Source: Streptomyces sp. S3(2020)
GTDB taxonomy: Bacteria > Actinomycetota > Actinomycetes > Streptomycetales > Streptomycetaceae
Direction of reading: 5' to 3'
Assembly: GCF_013044505.1 (NCBI RefSeq)
Contig: NZ_JABERD010000016.1
Coordinates: 17,457-81,456, forward strand
Length of the DNA: 64,000 nt
The position numbers and the translations under genes are program-made. Of the stretch, positions 27,113 through 36,092 are shown piece after piece. The stretch's first letter is position 1. Each line of letters begins with the position of its first letter. The notes beneath the pieces were generated by a model. That model worked only from the letters and a program-made list of their open reading frames with translations, ran no database searches and was not told where the DNA came from.

Positions 27113-28390
27113 ATGCTCGACGTCACCCTCATCCGACAGTACCCCGACCGAGTCCGCGACGCCCTGCGCAAGCGCGCCGTGGACGCCGACATCCCCGCCT
27201 TCCTCGTCCTGGACGCCGAGTTCCGCGAGGCCCGCGGTGCCGTGGAGCGGCTGCGCGGGGAGCGGCGGCGGATCTCGGCCGACATCGCCGTACGGCGCCG
27301 GGCGGGCGAAGCCGCCGGGGGGCTCCAGGCCGACGCCAAGGAGCTGACCGACCGGCTCGCGGACGCCGAGGCCGAGCTCGCCCGGCTGGCGCGGGAGCAT
27401 CAGGCCTTCCTCGACGCTCTCCCCAACCTCCCGGACGACGACGTCGTGGCGGGCGGCAAGGAGAACAACCAGGTCGTACGGGTCACCGGAACCCCGCCCG
27501 CCTTCGACTTCGACGCCAAGGACCACGTCCGGCTCACCGAGGAACTCGGCCTCGTCGACCACCGGCGCGGCACCCGGCTCGCCGGCAGCGGCTACTGGGT
27601 CTACCGCGGCGAGGGCGCCGCCCTGGAGTGGGCGCTGCTCAGCCACTTCCTCGACACGCACCGCCGGGCGGGCTACGAGTTCGTGCTGCCGCCGCACTTG
27701 CTGACCCACGAAGCCGGCTATACGGCGGGACAGTTCCCGAAGTTCGCCGACGAGGTCTTCCGTACGGACGACGGCCACTTCCTGCTGCCGACCGCCGAGA
27801 CCGCCCTGGTGAACCTGCACCGCGGCGAGACCCTCGACGAGGACGGGCTGCCCCTCAAGTACGTGGCCTACACGCCCTGTTACCGCAAGGAGAGCGGCAG
27901 CCACCGCACCGCCGACCGTGGCACCCTGCGCGGCCACCAGTTCAACAAGGTCGAGCTGTTCCAGTTCGCCCGCCCCGAGGACTCGGACGCGGCCCAGCAC
28001 GAACTCCTCGCCCGCGCGGAGGAGTTGGTCGCCGGGCTCGGACTGCACCACCGGGTCACCCGGCTCGCCGCCGAGGACACCAGCCCCGCCCAGGCCAAGA
28101 CCTACGACGTCGAGGTGTGGCTGCCGAGCCTCGGCGCGTACGCCGAGGTCAGCTCGGTGTCGAACGCCCGCGAGTACCAGGCCCGGCGCGGTGGCATCCG
28201 CTACCGGCCGCGGGGTGGCGGCAAGTCGGCGTACGTCCACACCCTCAACGCCTCGGGCCTCGCCACCAGCCGGCTGCTGCCCGCGATCCTGGAACAGCAC
28301 CAGCGGGCCGACGGAACGGTCGAGGTGCCGAGCGTGCTGACGCGCTGGGGAGCCCCCGAGCTTCTGCGTCCTCGGGTTACCCGGGGTTAG
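27113..28390 (+). CDS. serS: Seryl-tRNA synthetase
   Basis: 425 residues, the usual length. N-terminal antiparallel coiled-coil arm (about 25-105) that grips the tRNA-Ser variable arm; class II catalytic core with motif 2 (TPCYRKESGSH...GHQFNKVELF) and motif 3 (TLNASGLATSRLLPAILEQHQ split by Gly/Arg contacts). The adenylate-binding TAE triplet (LPTAETALVN) is present. ATG with GGAG at nine bases. It is under a Ser T-box. Streptomyces can carry a second serS linked to antibiotic resistance, so whether this is the only copy cannot be said from the window. A 9-bp hairpin follows the stop. Confidence 0.95.
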   Translation: MLDVTLIRQYPDRVRDALRKRAVDADIPAFLVLDAEFREARGAVERLRGERRRISADIAVRRRAGEAAGGLQADAKELTDRLADAEAELARLAREHQAFLDALPNLPDDDVVAGGKENNQVVRVTGTPPAFDFDAKDHVRLTEELGLVDHRRGTRLAGSGYWVYRGEGAALEWALLSHFLDTHRRAGYEFVLPPHLLTHEAGYTAGQFPKFADEVFRTDDGHFLLPTAETALVNLHRGETLDEDGLPLKYVAYTPCYRKESGSHRTADRGTLRGHQFNKVELFQFARPEDSDAAQHELLARAEELVAGLGLHHRVTRLAAEDTSPAQAKTYDVEVWLPSLGAYAEVSSVSNAREYQARRGGIRYRPRGGGKSAYVHTLNASGLATSRLLPAILEQHQRADGTVEVPSVLTRWGAPELLRPRVTRG

Positions 28391-28414
28391 CTCTCCACCC
28401 GAACCCCCTTGCGT

Positions 28415-28444
28415 GCGCGCCGGATCGTCACAACTCCGGCGCGC
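28415..28444 (+). terminator. Hairpin after serS
   Basis: GCGCGCCGG pairs with CCGGCGCGC across a 12-base loop, 25 bases after the serS stop. There is no T tract. Confidence 0.65.
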
Positions 28445-28558
28445 GCCTTGTCTTCCCTCCTCGCGAGCCCGGGCGTACCTTGACGGCCCATCTGATGTGC
28501 CGTCAGGTATTCGCGCAAGGCAGGAACCAGTCAGGGAAACGAGTAAGGGAGCGGAACC

Positions 28559-29239
28559 GTGTCGTACCGGAAACGAACCGCCGCGCTCGCGTCCGCCGCG
28601 GCCCTGGCCGGCTCGGTGGTGCTGATGGCCGCCCCCGCCGCCCGGGCCGAGGTCGTCGACGTCAAGTACCAGTGCAAGACGCCGATCGGCGACAAGAGCG
28701 CCCTCTCGCCCATCGACATCAAGGGCGTCAAGAGCGGCAGCGGCTACAAGATCACCATGTCCTGGCAGAAGGGCGTCTCCTCCAGCCCGGTCGATCTGGG
28801 CAAGGGGTCGATGGAGCCGAGTGCCGTCATCCAGCTCGGTGGCGCCGAGAAGGGCACGCTGAAGGTGACCGGCGCGGCCAACCAGGCGGTGGTGCCCGCC
28901 AACACCCCCATCAAGATCAATGACTTGAGCGGTACGTACACGCCGAAGGAGTCCGGGAAGGTCACCTTCACGGCGGGTGTGCTGACCATCATCGCGCTCG
29001 GTACGACGACGACGTGCACGCCGACGAACAGTCCCGGGCCGTCGCTGAGTCTCGATGTGACCGCGGCGGGTGGCTCCGCCGACGACACGCAGAACGAGTC
29101 CGGCTCCGGTGACTCGCTGCCGCAGACGGGGCCCGAGGATTCGGCGATCGCGCTCGGGACGCTGGGCGGCACGGTGTTGCTCGTGGGGGCGGCGGGGTCG
29201 TTGTGGGTTACGCGGAGGCGTCGGCGTTCTGCGGGATGA
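28559..29239 (+). CDS. Sortase-substrate surface protein (LPQTG signal)
   Basis: 226 residues from a GTG with GGGAGCGG upstream. Sec signal peptide (1 to about 29, ending APAARA). One extracellular beta-rich domain starts VVDVKYQCKTPIGD and ends TIIALGTTTTCTP, with a Cys at each end that may form a disulfide. A Ser/Gly linker leads to the sorting signal SLPQTG, a hydrophobic segment and RRRRR tail. It would be processed by a sortase and linked to the cell wall. The domain occurs twice in the larger protein at 31232. No sortase gene is in the window. Function unknown. Confidence 0.88.
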   Translation: MSYRKRTAALASAAALAGSVVLMAAPAARAEVVDVKYQCKTPIGDKSALSPIDIKGVKSGSGYKITMSWQKGVSSSPVDLGKGSMEPSAVIQLGGAEKGTLKVTGAANQAVVPANTPIKINDLSGTYTPKESGKVTFTAGVLTIIALGTTTTCTPTNSPGPSLSLDVTAAGGSADDTQNESGSGDSLPQTGPEDSAIALGTLGGTVLLVGAAGSLWVTRRRRRSAG

Positions 29240-29274
29240 GTTGCGCCATCGGTTCTGCCGGGCCATGACTGTCG

Positions 29275-29332
29275 GCGGCTGCGGGCGGTTCGTGGTTGCT
29301 CGCGCAGTTCCCCGCGCCCCTTAAGGGGCGCG
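29275..29332. repeat. Streptomyces-type dispersed intergenic repeat, copy 1, with palindromic end
   Basis: The motif GGTTGCTCGCGCAGTTCC runs into a 20-bp perfect palindrome of the type CGCGCCCCTTAAGGGGCGCG. Related copies lie at 32534 and 35967. From memory, such sequences are scattered between genes in many Streptomyces genomes. The hairpin can also act as the terminator of the LPQTG-protein gene. Confidence 0.65.
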
Positions 29333-29364
29333 TTCCCGCAACGCACGATCCTACGGAGCCGCTG

Positions 29365-30177
29365 ATGTCGTTCGCCCTTCGTGTTCTGGGGCTGACCCTG
29401 CTCACCCTGCTTCCCGCCGTTCCGGCGGCGACTGCCGCCGGCGGGTGGTCCGTCGCGCCCTCGGGGGAGGGGCGGTCCGCGTTCTACGGTGAGGGCGAGC
29501 CCGGCGTCGTGCTTCAGGACACGGTGGCGCTGACCAACCGCTCCGAAGGCCCGGTCGACGTCTCTCTGCGGAGCGAGGGCGTCGACGTCACCTTCGCCGA
29601 CGACCGGCTCCGGCTGGCCCCCGGCACCCGCACCGAGGTGCCGTTCACCGTGACCGTTCCCGATGAGGACGGCATCGCCGAGATCGTGGCCCGGGACTCC
29701 GACGGGCGGACCCGGCGGGTGGCCCTGCACCTCCGTGCGGCTGTGCCCAACGTGTCCGCGCTGACCGTCGAGCACCTTGCCGTGCGCGGTGACCGTATCA
29801 CGTACGAGCTGGTCAACCGGGGTACGACCGCGCTCGCGCCCCGGGTCGCCGTCAGCGCCGACGGTGTCTTCGGCCGGGTCCTTGACCGGGCTCCGCGCAC
29901 CCTCGCGGCCGAACTGGCGCCGGGGGAGCGGCGGAAGCTCAGTGAGTCGTGGGACCGGCCCGCGCTGGACTTCGTCGAGGTGCGGCTGACGGTGACGGCG
30001 GGTGGGGTGCGGGACGTGGCGAGCGTGTCGACGGGAGGCGGGCCGTGGGAGATGGGGGCCGCCGGGGCGGTGGCGGCCGGGGGCGCGCTGTTCGTCGTAC
30101 GACGTCGAAGGCGCCGTAAGGGCGACGCGATTGAACCCTCTTGTGCCGAAGTCGAGTTGACGGGAGCGGTGTCGTGA
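29365..30177 (+). CDS. Secreted, membrane-anchored beta-sandwich protein
   Basis: 270 residues. Signal peptide (1 to about 24, ending AATAA). The ectodomain appears to hold two Ig-like/NEW3-type beta domains (about 45-125, about 130-215; LTNRSEGPVDVSLRS and YELVNRGTTALAPRV repeat motifs). One C-terminal membrane helix (about 223-242) and an Arg-rich cytoplasmic tail follow, without an LPXTG signal. The layout resembles WxL-interacting (DUF916-like) proteins and may bind neighbouring surface proteins; this is inference. The stop overlaps the next start (GTGA). Confidence 0.8.
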   Translation: MSFALRVLGLTLLTLLPAVPAATAAGGWSVAPSGEGRSAFYGEGEPGVVLQDTVALTNRSEGPVDVSLRSEGVDVTFADDRLRLAPGTRTEVPFTVTVPDEDGIAEIVARDSDGRTRRVALHLRAAVPNVSALTVEHLAVRGDRITYELVNRGTTALAPRVAVSADGVFGRVLDRAPRTLAAELAPGERRKLSESWDRPALDFVEVRLTVTAGGVRDVASVSTGGGPWEMGAAGAVAAGGALFVVRRRRRRKGDAIEPSCAEVELTGAVS

Positions 30178-31235
30178 AGGTGCGGATCCTGGTGCTGGCG
30201 GCGCTCCTGGCGCTGGTGTCGGTCGTGTCGTTGCCCGTCCAGGCCGCCGAGCGGCCCACGGTGAAGCTCTCCAAGTCCCAGGCGGGGACCGGCGGTTCGA
30301 TCACCGTCAGCGGCGGCGGCTGGCGGGCGAAGACGCTGCTGATGATCCTGGTCTGCGGGCAGGCCGTGCCGTCGCGGGGGGTGCCCGGTGGCACCAACTC
30401 CTGTGCCAACGCGGACGGTCGGGCCGTCACCACGGACGCCGACGGCCGTTTCAGCAAGAAACTGCCGGTCGCCGAGCCGCCCGTGCCCTGCCCCTGCGTG
30501 GTCCATGTGGCGACGGTGACCGGGGCGAAGGCCGAGGCCGACGTCGTCTTCCAGGTCGCCGGGCACGCCGTGGAGCCCCTCCCGGCCGAGGCCTCCGGCG
30601 GGCGGCTGTCCGTGCTCACCGACACCCGGCTCGACGGCTCCGGCGGACTGCTGACCTGGTTCGGGGCACCACCCGCCCGCACCCTCGTCTTCACCGTCGG
30701 CAACGTCGGCACCTCGGACATCAAGAACCCCCTCTTCCAGGTCGGCACCTCCCACGGTGTGTTCGCCCCGCAGTGGGAGGAACAGCAGTGGCGCGGCACG
30801 ATCGAGCCGGGCAAGAAGGCGCGCATCGAACTGCCCGTCGAACTCGCGGGCGGCGCGCACGGCGACTACACCGTGTCCCTCAAGTACGGCGGCAAGGTCC
30901 TCGCCGAGCAGCCCTGGGGTGTGGACCGGCCCTGGGGCGTGACCCTCTTCTGGATCCTGGTCTGCCTGGTCGTGCCCGCCGCGCTGTTCCGTATCGGGAT
31001 GGCCGTGATCGACCGGGTACGGCCGCACCGGTCCGGCCGCGCCAGGACCCCGGTCCGGCTGCGGCTGCCCGAACTCACCCTGCGGCTCCCGGGGTCGCAC
31101 ACCCCGCACCGGCAGCCGCCGCCCTCTTCGACCCTGCCGTGGTTCACCCCGGACTCCGATCCGGGCGCGGCCGGCCGGCTCTCCGCACCGCACGACGACA
31201 ACTCGACGACTTCCACCAGAAAGGGATCCACGTGA
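30174..31235 (+). CDS. Secreted, membrane-anchored surface protein with proline-rich tail
   Basis: 353 residues from a GTG overlapping the previous stop, with CGGGAG upstream. Signal peptide (1 to about 22, ending PVQAAE). A first beta domain (about 28-135) contains a Cys-rich loop (PPVPCPCVVH). A second one (about 150-240) has the pattern LVFTVGNVGTSDIKNPLF, a CARDB/NEW3-like strand order. A membrane segment (about 258-282) and a long basic, Pro-rich cytoplasmic tail complete it. It is part of a three-gene coupled operon (29365-32515). Confidence 0.78.
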   Translation: MKVRILVLAALLALVSVVSLPVQAAERPTVKLSKSQAGTGGSITVSGGGWRAKTLLMILVCGQAVPSRGVPGGTNSCANADGRAVTTDADGRFSKKLPVAEPPVPCPCVVHVATVTGAKAEADVVFQVAGHAVEPLPAEASGGRLSVLTDTRLDGSGGLLTWFGAPPARTLVFTVGNVGTSDIKNPLFQVGTSHGVFAPQWEEQQWRGTIEPGKKARIELPVELAGGAHGDYTVSLKYGGKVLAEQPWGVDRPWGVTLFWILVCLVVPAALFRIGMAVIDRVRPHRSGRARTPVRLRLPELTLRLPGSHTPHRQPPPSSTLPWFTPDSDPGAAGRLSAPHDDNSTTSTRKGST

Positions 31236-32515
31236 GACAGCGAAGGAGAGTCCTGCCGGGCCGCGCGAGAGTCGCGCTCGCGCTCGGCTGCGCGGGCGCG
31301 CTGACAGGTGTGGCCGTCGTGCCCGCCCAGGCGGCGGAGGTGTCGTTCGCGACACACTGCATACCGCCCGTGGGTGATCCGGTGGACGGCACCACCAAGG
31401 TCGAGGTCACCGCCCCGGAGACCGCGAAGGTCGGCGACGAGGTCACGGTGGTGTGGAAGTTCGTCCAGGCCGCCTCGAAGAACCCCGGTCCCATCGTCAT
31501 CGAGAAGGACAAGGTCAAGCCGACCGGCACCCTCAAGGCGGCCGGTGCGCAGACCGCCGACATCGCGATGGAGGGCCCGCAGGAGAACCCGGAGATCCCC
31601 ATCGGCAGCGACATGGTGCTCTCCGACATGACGGGCACGCTGAAGCTGACGACGGCCGGCGAGGTGACGCTGACGCCGGACGCGTTCGTCGTCAACGCCT
31701 ACGGCACGAAGACCAACTGCGCGCCGACGGAGGCCGTACCGACAGCCGCGACCATCAAGGTCGAGGAGGGCGACGGGAGTTCACCGAGTACCACCCCGAG
31801 TCCGACCGACAGCGAGAGCACGTCCCCGACACCGACGGAGAGCACCACGGAGAGCCCCTCCGGGACCCCCTCCGCGAGCGCGTCCGAGACCGACGGCGGC
31901 CAGACCGACTTCACCGGCGAGGTCGTCGACATCCCCTACACCTGCCAGTCGCCCATCGGGGAGCAGAAGGCGACCTCCTCGATCCAGATCAACGCCAAGA
32001 AGAACGGCGGGGACTTCGACATCACCGTGCAGTACAAGAAGGCGCCGATGAACAGTCCGGCGCCCATTCCCGCGGGCAAGCTCCAGCCGTTCATGAAGGT
32101 CGTCCTGGGCGGCGCCGACGAGGGTTCGGTGGCCGTGGAGGGGCCGGTCAACGCCGAGGAGATCAAGACGGGGGACCCGATCGAGATCCCGGACATGACC
32201 GGCACGTACAAGCCGGGGGCCACCGGTGAGTCGACGCTGTCGCCGGGGGTGCTGACGATCGAGGCGCTCGGTACGACGACGACGTGCACACCGGACAAGA
32301 CGGAGGTCTCGCTGACCCTGGACACGACCGAGCAGGAGGGCGGGGCGTCGGGCGGTTCGTCGTCGACGGGTGGTGACTCGACCTCCGGTGGTCTCGCGGA
32401 CACCGGTTCCGGGGATCACGACGCGTTGAAGGCGCTCGGGCTGGTGGCCGGTACGACCGTGTTGCTGGGTGCCGCTGTGTTCACGTTCCTTCCGGGGCGG
32501 CGGCGTCTGCGGTGA
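31232..32515 (+). CDS. Sortase-substrate surface protein with two homologous domains (LADTG signal)
   Basis: 427 residues from a GTG overlapping the previous stop. Signal peptide (1 to about 35). Two domains (about 36-172 and about 230-375) separated by a Ser/Thr/Pro/Glu linker (SPSTTPSPTDSESTSPTP...) that may be glycosylated. The second domain (VVDIPYTCQSPIGEQ to IEALGTTTTCTP) closely matches the single domain of the 28559 protein. The C-terminus has LADTG, a hydrophobic segment and RRR tail; LAXTG is the type preferred by class E sortases of Streptomyces. No sortase is encoded nearby. Translational coupling makes joint function with the two anchored proteins likely. Confidence 0.85.
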   Translation: MRQRRRVLPGRARVALALGCAGALTGVAVVPAQAAEVSFATHCIPPVGDPVDGTTKVEVTAPETAKVGDEVTVVWKFVQAASKNPGPIVIEKDKVKPTGTLKAAGAQTADIAMEGPQENPEIPIGSDMVLSDMTGTLKLTTAGEVTLTPDAFVVNAYGTKTNCAPTEAVPTAATIKVEEGDGSSPSTTPSPTDSESTSPTPTESTTESPSGTPSASASETDGGQTDFTGEVVDIPYTCQSPIGEQKATSSIQINAKKNGGDFDITVQYKKAPMNSPAPIPAGKLQPFMKVVLGGADEGSVAVEGPVNAEEIKTGDPIEIPDMTGTYKPGATGESTLSPGVLTIEALGTTTTCTPDKTEVSLTLDTTEQEGGASGGSSSTGGDSTSGGLADTGSGDHDALKALGLVAGTTVLLGAAVFTFLPGRRRLR

Positions 32516-32533
32516 TGGTGCCGACGGCCGGTG

Positions 32534-32566
32534 GGTGCTGGTCGCGCGGTTCCCGGCGCCCCTAGG
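32534..32566. repeat. Dispersed intergenic repeat, copy 2
   Basis: GTGCTGGTCGCGCGGTTCC followed by CGGCGCCCCTAGG is a diverged copy of the element at 29275. It lies between the LADTG-protein gene and the convergent hydrolase gene. Confidence 0.5.
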
Positions 32567-32577
32567 CGGGTCGGTGC

Positions 32578-33390
32578 TCACGCGTGTTTCGACAGCCAGC
32601 TCAGGATCTGTTCCCTTGCCTGGCTCATGAGGGCGCCTCCATGTGAGGCGCCCTCCAGCGTGCGTACGGTGATGTCCCTGTGCCCCGACCGCCGTTCCGC
32701 CGCCGCCAGTTCCGTCGAATGGGCCGGCGGTACGAAGTCGCCCTCCGAGTGGATCAGTAGCATCGGGGCGTCGTCCGCGCCGGAGGCGTGGGTGCGGGCC
32801 GCGAGGTCGGCCCAGCGGGCCCAGCAGCGCGGGCCCGTGCGGTCCGGGTCGCAGCCGACCAGACGGCGTGCCTCCTGGCGCAGGCGGCGCTGCCGGTCCG
32901 TGGCTCCGGGGCGGCCGCCGTCCACCCAGGCCCGGTAGGGGGAGGCGACCGGGGACAGGGCAACCACGCCCCGGACCAGCGATCCGCCCGCGCCGTACGT
33001 CGCCGCGTCCAGGGCGAGCTGGCCGCCCGCGGAGGAGCCGAGCAGCAGGGGCCGGCCGGGGGAGTCGGCGGCGATCCAGCGCAGAGCCGCCCGGACGTCC
33101 TCGCGCTGTGCCGGCCAGCGGGCGTCGGTGTTCAGGCGGTAGTCGGTCTCGTAGACGCGGAAGCCCTGTCCCGCCAGCCACCGTGCCGTGCGGCTCCAGT
33201 CGGCGTCCTCGGCCCAGTAGCCGCCGTGCAGGATCACCACGGGCGGGGCGCCCCGGTCGCCGTACACCGTGACGGTCTGCCGTTCGTGGCCGCCGTACGG
33301 GGTCGCTTCCGGGACCGCCTCCACGACCGTGCCGGACGACGACATGAGGAAGCCGAGGGCCGCGGCCACCGACAGGAACGTACGACGCAT
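32578..33390 (-). CDS. Secreted alpha/beta-hydrolase (esterase/lipase type)
   Basis: 270 residues with a signal peptide (MRRTFLSVAAALGFLMSS...). The HGGYW oxyanion-hole motif (about 55-59) and the nucleophile elbow GSSAGG place it near the hormone-sensitive lipase/BD-FAE group. The catalytic Asp is probably in LIHSEGDFVPP and the His in ASHGG. It would act outside the membrane on an ester of unknown identity. It is convergent with the surface-protein operon and transcribed alone. Confidence 0.85.
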   Translation of the reverse strand: MRRTFLSVAAALGFLMSSSGTVVEAVPEATPYGGHERQTVTVYGDRGAPPVVILHGGYWAEDADWSRTARWLAGQGFRVYETDYRLNTDARWPAQREDVRAALRWIAADSPGRPLLLGSSAGGQLALDAATYGAGGSLVRGVVALSPVASPYRAWVDGGRPGATDRQRRLRQEARRLVGCDPDRTGPRCWARWADLAARTHASGADDAPMLLIHSEGDFVPPAHSTELAAAERRSGHRDITVRTLEGASHGGALMSQAREQILSWLSKHA

Positions 33391-33435
33391 ACTCCCGATG
33401 GTGTGGTGCGGTCCTGGAGCGCGGCCGGAAAACCC

Positions 33436-33473
33436 CGAAGGGCCACCGCACCGGGTGGTGCGGCGGCCCTTCG
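33436..33473 (-). terminator. Strong hairpin after the POT transporter gene
   Basis: CGAAGGGCC with an inner ACCGCACC/GGTGCGG stem pairs back to GGCCCTTCG, only 13 bases beyond the transporter stop codon on the minus strand. Confidence 0.8.
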
Positions 33474-33485
33474 TTCGAAGAAACG

Positions 33486-34982
33486 TCAGTGGACGTCGCC
33501 CATGAGCTCCTTGACCCGGTTGCGGTACATCCAGATCGCGACACCGGCGACCACGGCGAGCGTGGCCTCCAGGGCGACGATGCCCGTCCTGTTCAGGTCG
33601 ACGCCGGCGATGGAGAGCAGACCGGTCGTGGCGTCACCGGCGGTGACGGCCAGGAACCAGACGCCCATCATCTGGGAGGCGTACTTGGCCGGGGCCATCT
33701 TCGTCGTCACCGACAGGCCGACCGGGGAGAGCAGGAGCTCACCGACGGTCTGGACGAAGTAGATCGCCACCAGCCACGCCGCGGCCGCCTTGTGACCGCC
33801 CTCGGCGATCGACAGCGGGGCGAGGAACAGGAAGAAGGACGCGCCGACCAGCACCAGACCCGAGGAGAACTTCACGATCGTGCTCGGCTCCTTGCCGCGC
33901 CGGTTCAGCGCGAGCCAGAACCAGGCGAAGACCGGGGCCAGCGCCATGATCAGGACCGGGTTGACCGACTGGTACCAGGAGACCGGGAACTCCCAGCCGA
34001 AGATGGTGTTGTCGGCGGAGGAGTCGGCGAAGATCGACAGGGTCGAGCCGCCCTGGTCGTAGATCATCCAGAACACGGCGGCGGCGACGAAGAACCAGAT
34101 GTACGCCGACATCGAGCGCTGCTCGGTGCGGTCCAGGTCCTTGTCGCGCTTGATGCGGGCCAGCACCATCACCGGGATGATCAGGCCGAGCAGGGTCAGC
34201 GGGACCAGGATCCAGTTCAGCGTGTAGTGGCCGGAGAAGCCGACGATCGCGTAGAAGACGACGGCGATGCCCGCCCAGATCGCGGCCTTGCGCAGCGTGG
34301 ACTGCTTCTCCTCGGCCGACAGCGGCGTCGGGACCACGCTGGAGCGGTCCGCCAGGTGGCGGGAGCCGATCAGGAACTGGCCGAGGCCGAGCGCCATGCC
34401 GAGCGCGGCGAGCGCGAAGCCCAGGTGCCAGTTGACGTTCTCACCGATGGTGCCGATGACCAGCGGCGCGGCGAACGCGCCGAGGTTGATGCCCATGTAG
34501 AAGACGGTGAAGCCACCGTCGCGACGCGGGTCGTCCTTGCCCTCGTAGAGGTGGCCGACCATCGTCGAGATGTTGGCCTTCAGCAGACCCGAACCGAGCG
34601 CGACCAGGCCCAGACCGGCGTAGAAGGTGCCGGAGGACGGCAGCGCCAGGGTGAGGTGGCCGAGCATGATGACGCCACCGGCGACGGCGACGGTCTTGCG
34701 GGGGCCCCAGACGCGGTCGCCGAACCAGCCGCCGGGCAGCGCGAGCAGGTACACCAGCGACACGTACACGGAGTAGATCGCGGTCGCCGTCGCGGCGCTG
34801 AGGTGGAGGCCGCCCGGGGCGACGAGGTACAGCGGGAGGAGAGCCCTCATGCCGTAGTAGGAGAAACGCTCCCACATCTCGGTCATGAAGAGAGTGGCCA
34901 GTCCGCGGGGGTGGCCGAAGAAGGTCTGCTCGGTTCCGGGGGTGCCCGGGCGGGCCGAGTCCTTCGTCAGGCTGGACGCCAT
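33486..34982 (-). CDS. dtpT: Proton-dependent oligopeptide transporter (POT/PTR family)
   Basis: 498 residues from the ATG at 34982 (AAGGA seven bases upstream). The POT signature is complete: the E1XXER-like MWERFSYYGMRALL on helix 1, the PTR2 motif GAFAAPLVIG region with FYMGINLG on helix 5, and about 12-14 membrane helices. It imports di- and tripeptides with protons. The gene is monocistronic with a 291-base spacer to the divergent response regulator. The gene symbol reflects the family; substrate range is not proved. Confidence 0.92.
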   Translation of the reverse strand: MASSLTKDSARPGTPGTEQTFFGHPRGLATLFMTEMWERFSYYGMRALLPLYLVAPGGLHLSAATATAIYSVYVSLVYLLALPGGWFGDRVWGPRKTVAVAGGVIMLGHLTLALPSSGTFYAGLGLVALGSGLLKANISTMVGHLYEGKDDPRRDGGFTVFYMGINLGAFAAPLVIGTIGENVNWHLGFALAALGMALGLGQFLIGSRHLADRSSVVPTPLSAEEKQSTLRKAAIWAGIAVVFYAIVGFSGHYTLNWILVPLTLLGLIIPVMVLARIKRDKDLDRTEQRSMSAYIWFFVAAAVFWMIYDQGGSTLSIFADSSADNTIFGWEFPVSWYQSVNPVLIMALAPVFAWFWLALNRRGKEPSTIVKFSSGLVLVGASFFLFLAPLSIAEGGHKAAAAWLVAIYFVQTVGELLLSPVGLSVTTKMAPAKYASQMMGVWFLAVTAGDATTGLLSIAGVDLNRTGIVALEATLAVVAGVAIWMYRNRVKELMGDVH

Positions 34983-35273
34983 GGTCGTTCCTTGCTGGTG
35001 GGGACGCACATAAAAGAGACCTTCAGCGTGAAGTGATCGCCAAAGGTCCCCGTGCTGCAAAAGGCGTCTTTCACCATACGGCAGGACAGGGCCGGAAATG
35101 GAAGGACTTGAGATGTGGATCACAGGTAATCATGGAACCGTACACACGTTTTCTAAGGTTCTTACCGCGTCCTCACCGTGGAGACATAGGTTCGTACCAA
35201 ATCGCCCCATGGTAAGAATCACGGGCTTGCGATCACACCCCAGCTTCTGTCATGGGCGGTCTACCATCAGGTC

Positions 35274-35951
35274 ATGACCCGTGTACTGCTCGCCGAGGAC
35301 GACGCGTCCATCTCGGAGCCGCTGGCCCGCGCACTGCGCCGGGAAGGGTACGAGGTCGAGGTGCGCGAGGACGGCCCCACCGCGCTCGACGCCGGCATCC
35401 AGGGCGGCATCGATCTGGTCGTGCTGGACCTCGGACTCCCCGGCATGGACGGCCTCGAAGTGGCCCGCCGACTGCGCGCCGAAGGCCTCACCGTGCCCAT
35501 CCTCATCCTGACCGCGCGTGCGGACGAGGTGGACACCGTCGTCGGGCTCGACGCCGGCGCCGACGACTATGTGACCAAGCCGTTCCGGCTCGCCGAGCTG
35601 CTCGCCCGGGTCCGGGCCCTGCTGCGGCGCGGTGCCGCGGAGCCGGCGCAGCCGCCGGCCACCCACGGCGTGCGGATCGACGTCGAGTCGCACCGCGCGT
35701 GGATGGGTGACGAGGAGCTCCAGCTCACCGCCAAGGAGTTCGACCTGCTGCGGGTTCTCGTGCGGGACGCGGGGCGGGTCGTCACGCGTGACCAGCTCAT
35801 GCGTGAGGTGTGGGACACGACGTGGTGGTCGTCGACCAAGACGCTGGACATGCACATCTCGTGGCTGCGGAAGAAGCTCGGTGACGATGCGGCCAATCCT
35901 CGGTACATCGCCACCGTGCGGGGTGTCGGGTTCCGTTTCGAGAAGAGCTAG
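35274..35951 (+). CDS. OmpR/PhoB-family response regulator
   Basis: 225 residues. Receiver domain (1-120) with acidic pocket EDD (8-10), phosphorylated Asp52 in VVLDLGLPG, Thr in ILTARAD and Lys in VTKPF. Winged-helix output domain (about 130-225, RVVTRDQLMREVWD and recognition helix KTLDMHISWLRKKLGDD). The partner histidine kinase lies 141 bases downstream, with a dispersed repeat in between. The signal is unknown. Confidence 0.93.
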   Translation: MTRVLLAEDDASISEPLARALRREGYEVEVREDGPTALDAGIQGGIDLVVLDLGLPGMDGLEVARRLRAEGLTVPILILTARADEVDTVVGLDAGADDYVTKPFRLAELLARVRALLRRGAAEPAQPPATHGVRIDVESHRAWMGDEELQLTAKEFDLLRVLVRDAGRVVTRDQLMREVWDTTWWSSTKTLDMHISWLRKKLGDDAANPRYIATVRGVGFRFEKS

Positions 35952-35966
35952 CTTCCGCGTGTCGTG

Positions 35967-36041
35967 TTGTCCGTGCGGGTCGACTGTGGCTGGTCGCGCC
36001 CACGCGGCGGTAGCCGCAAAATGACACAGCCCCGCGCCCCC
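35967..36041. repeat. Dispersed intergenic repeat, copy 3
   Basis: The stretch with CTGTGGCTGGTCGCGCCCACG and CACAGCCCCGCGCCCCCAGG has the layout I remember for a common Streptomyces intergenic element. It sits between the response regulator and kinase genes. GCGGCGGTAGCCGC forms a small internal hairpin. Confidence 0.55.
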
Positions 36042-36092
36042 AGGCCGGTGCCCTGCACCGGCCTCCAGAAGTAACCCGCCCGGAGGGGCCCC

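Noticed and set aside
26438..29266. A 942-codon open frame on the minus strand across serS and neighbours
   Set aside because: It is antisense to the T-box, serS and the LPQTG-protein gene, with low-complexity composition typical of GC-rich shadow frames.
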